Below, piece by piece: positions 62,637-64,000 of a stretch of 64,000 nucleotides of DNA (position 1 is its first letter; every line of letters starts with the position of its first letter). Origin of the DNA: Beijerinckiaceae bacterium (GTDB lineage: Bacteria > Pseudomonadota > Alphaproteobacteria > Rhizobiales > Beijerinckiaceae); contig CANGBX010000002.1 in the NCBI GenBank assembly GCA_947452455.1, positions 1-64,000 of the forward strand. The letters run 5' to 3'. The notes under the pieces are model-generated. The model was given only the letters and a program-made list of their open reading frames with translations, was not told the origin of the DNA and ran no database searches. The position numbers were made by a program, and so were the translations under genes.

Positions 62637-64000
62637 TCAAGCGTTTTGAGTGGCTGGCGCAGCCGTCTTTCCCAAAATCATGTCAGAGGCTTTTTCGGCC
62701 ATCATGATCACGCACGCATTGATATGCGCGCCGACCATATCGGGCATAGCGGAAGCATCCACGACGCGCAGATTGTAGATGCCGCGCACACGCAAGTGCG
62801 GATCAAGCACAGCCTGTTCATCCGTGCCCATCTTACAGGTGCCTGCCGGATGATGAGCGGTGACGGCCGCGCGCTTGATGTAAGCGTCGATCTCGGCATC
62901 CGTCTTGACCTTTTCGCCGGGCGTACGTTCCTCGCCACGGTATTTTGCCAGCGGTTCGGCATAGCCCACTTCGCGCGCACGTTTGAAACCATGGCGCAGC
63001 GTCGGCAGATCATCTGGATGCGTGAAGAAATTATAATGGATGCGCATCGGCTCGTTGGGGTCATCCGAACCCAGCAAAATTTCGCCGCGGCTCTTGGGAT
63101 GCAGCAAAGCTGGGCGAATGCCATAGCCATCTTGGTAGGCTGGCCGCAGCAGCGGGAACCAGAGATGCGCATTGGTCGGCAGACCGCGGAACATGAATTC
63201 AATATCGGGTACATCGAGAGCCGGATTGGTCTTCACGAAAGCATGCAAACCGCCGGGCACGATTGTGCCGGGGCCCGTGCCAAGGAAATAGGCCTGCAAC
63301 ATCGACAAGGCCATACGATCAAAGCGCATGTGGTTGCGGAAGGGCGAGACATCGTTCTTGCGGTTCCACATGATCAGGCAGGCAAGATGATCTTGCAGAT
63401 TTTTACCGACCGCGAGATTTTCGACGACTTGAATGCCCTTGTCGCGCAGATGATCAGCAGGCCCAATGCCTGACAGCATCAAGAGATGGGGCGATTTGAA
63501 CGTACCAGCCGCCACGATCACTTCGCGCGCCGCATGGGCGCGAATGATCATGCCGTGATGTTCATATTCAACGCCGCGTGCGACCTTGCCTTCAAGGATG
63601 ATTTTGCGCGCATGGGCGTGGGTTTCCACCGTGAGATTGCGCCGCGCACGCACGGGCTTCAGATAGGCATTAGCGGTCGAAGAACGGCGTCCATTGCGGA
63701 TCGTATATTGCGAGCGTCCAAAACCCTCGCCCTGTTCGCCATTATAATCATCCGTTACCGGAAACTGGCAGGCGCGGGCTGAATCAACCCAGGCCTCATA
63801 GAGCGGGTCATCGGTCTTGGCGAATTCTGTGCCGAGCGGGCCATTTCCGCCGCGCGAGTTGCTCTCGCCGCCTTCCCAAGTTTCAGCGCGTTTGAAATAG
63901 GGCAGGATGTCTTTATGGCTCCAGCCTGTGGCGCCATTTTGCGCCCAGCGATCATAATCGCCGCGGTGTCCGCGCGTATAAGCCATCACATTGATGGAGG
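62637..64000 (-). CDS. GMC-family FAD oxidoreductase (choline dehydrogenase-like), 5' end outside window
   Basis: The visible 454 codons cover the middle and C-terminal part of a glucose-methanol-choline oxidoreductase. The frame stays open to the window edge, and the preceding residues (SINVMAYTRG) are the usual internal motif, so the start with the FAD motif is missing. The active-site histidine is in HHPAGTCKMG, and a conserved Asn is in GAHINACVIMMAEKAS near the C-terminus. Related to alcohol and choline dehydrogenases; substrate unknown. Confidence 0.92.
   Translation of the reverse strand, partial: SINVMAYTRGHRGDYDRWAQNGATGWSHKDILPYFKRAETWEGGESNSRGGNGPLGTEFAKTDDPLYEAWVDSARACQFPVTDDYNGEQGEGFGRSQYTIRNGRRSSTANAYLKPVRARRNLTVETHAHARKIILEGKVARGVEYEHHGMIIRAHAAREVIVAAGTFKSPHLLMLSGIGPADHLRDKGIQVVENLAVGKNLQDHLACLIMWNRKNDVSPFRNHMRFDRMALSMLQAYFLGTGPGTIVPGGLHAFVKTNPALDVPDIEFMFRGLPTNAHLWFPLLRPAYQDGYGIRPALLHPKSRGEILLGSDDPNEPMRIHYNFFTHPDDLPTLRHGFKRAREVGYAEPLAKYRGEERTPGEKVKTDAEIDAYIKRAAVTAHHPAGTCKMGTDEQAVLDPHLRVRGIYNLRVVDASAMPDMVGAHINACVIMMAEKASDMILGKTAAPATQNA

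Overview
The window is alphaproteobacterial chromosomal DNA, most likely Hyphomicrobiales (Rhizobiales), perhaps near Beijerinckiaceae. The evidence is a bacteriochlorophyll-a photosynthesis gene cluster of alphaproteobacterial layout, a 14-gene nuo operon followed by birA, rnj and mce, a DUF1467 gene, a DUF2849-cysI-DUF934 sulfur cluster and several tricarboxylate-type binding proteins. The family-level guess is inference.

Region 1 (1-26,830) is the photosynthesis cluster. pufM and the tetrahaem pufC end the puf operon, which stops at a strong intrinsic terminator. Next come a 158-bp tandem repeat array and a minus-strand block: aerR/ppaA-ppsR, then a PucC-family gene and bchP. Facing away from aerR is a 15-gene, 15.7-kb plus-strand superoperon: bchF-N-B-H-L-M, lhaA, puhA-B-C, a 99-codon gene, acsF, puhE, hemA and an 85-codon membrane gene. 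Many of its cistrons overlap by 1-4 bases. bchI-bchD runs back on the minus strand and shares a control region with tspO. The cluster encodes light-independent protochlorophyllide reductase (BchLNB), the oxygen-dependent cyclase AcsF, Mg-chelatase BchHDI, 5-aminolevulinate synthase and assembly factors. bchE, bchJ, bchG and bchO are missing from the positions they often occupy. Three promoters (PucC-bchP, bchF, bchI/tspO) carry PpsR-type TGT-N12-ACA sites (one with a single mismatch), each with a further TGACA half-site at nearly fixed spacing.

Region 2 (26,880-29,180) holds a lone flagellin gene with its own terminator and a two-gene short-chain chromate transporter.

Region 3 (29,375-47,060) is the full complex I operon nuoA to nuoN, with two small unrecognised membrane-protein genes inserted (after nuoD and after nuoH). 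It is followed by birA, RNase J and methylmalonyl-CoA epimerase.

Region 4 (47,100-64,000) is mixed metabolism and transport: three MFS transporters, tRNA-Lys, DUF1467, two orphan tripartite-tricarboxylate-type receptors, an EamA exporter, a nitroreductase, an SDR, an ABC-type binding protein, an Lrp regulator, the sulfite/nitrite reductase cluster, a 660-bp gene-free stretch with a strong terminator that may end a small RNA, a stand-alone EAL protein with an altered active site, a glutathione transferase and a GMC oxidoreductase cut by the window edge. No insertion sequence, prophage or CRISPR array was seen.
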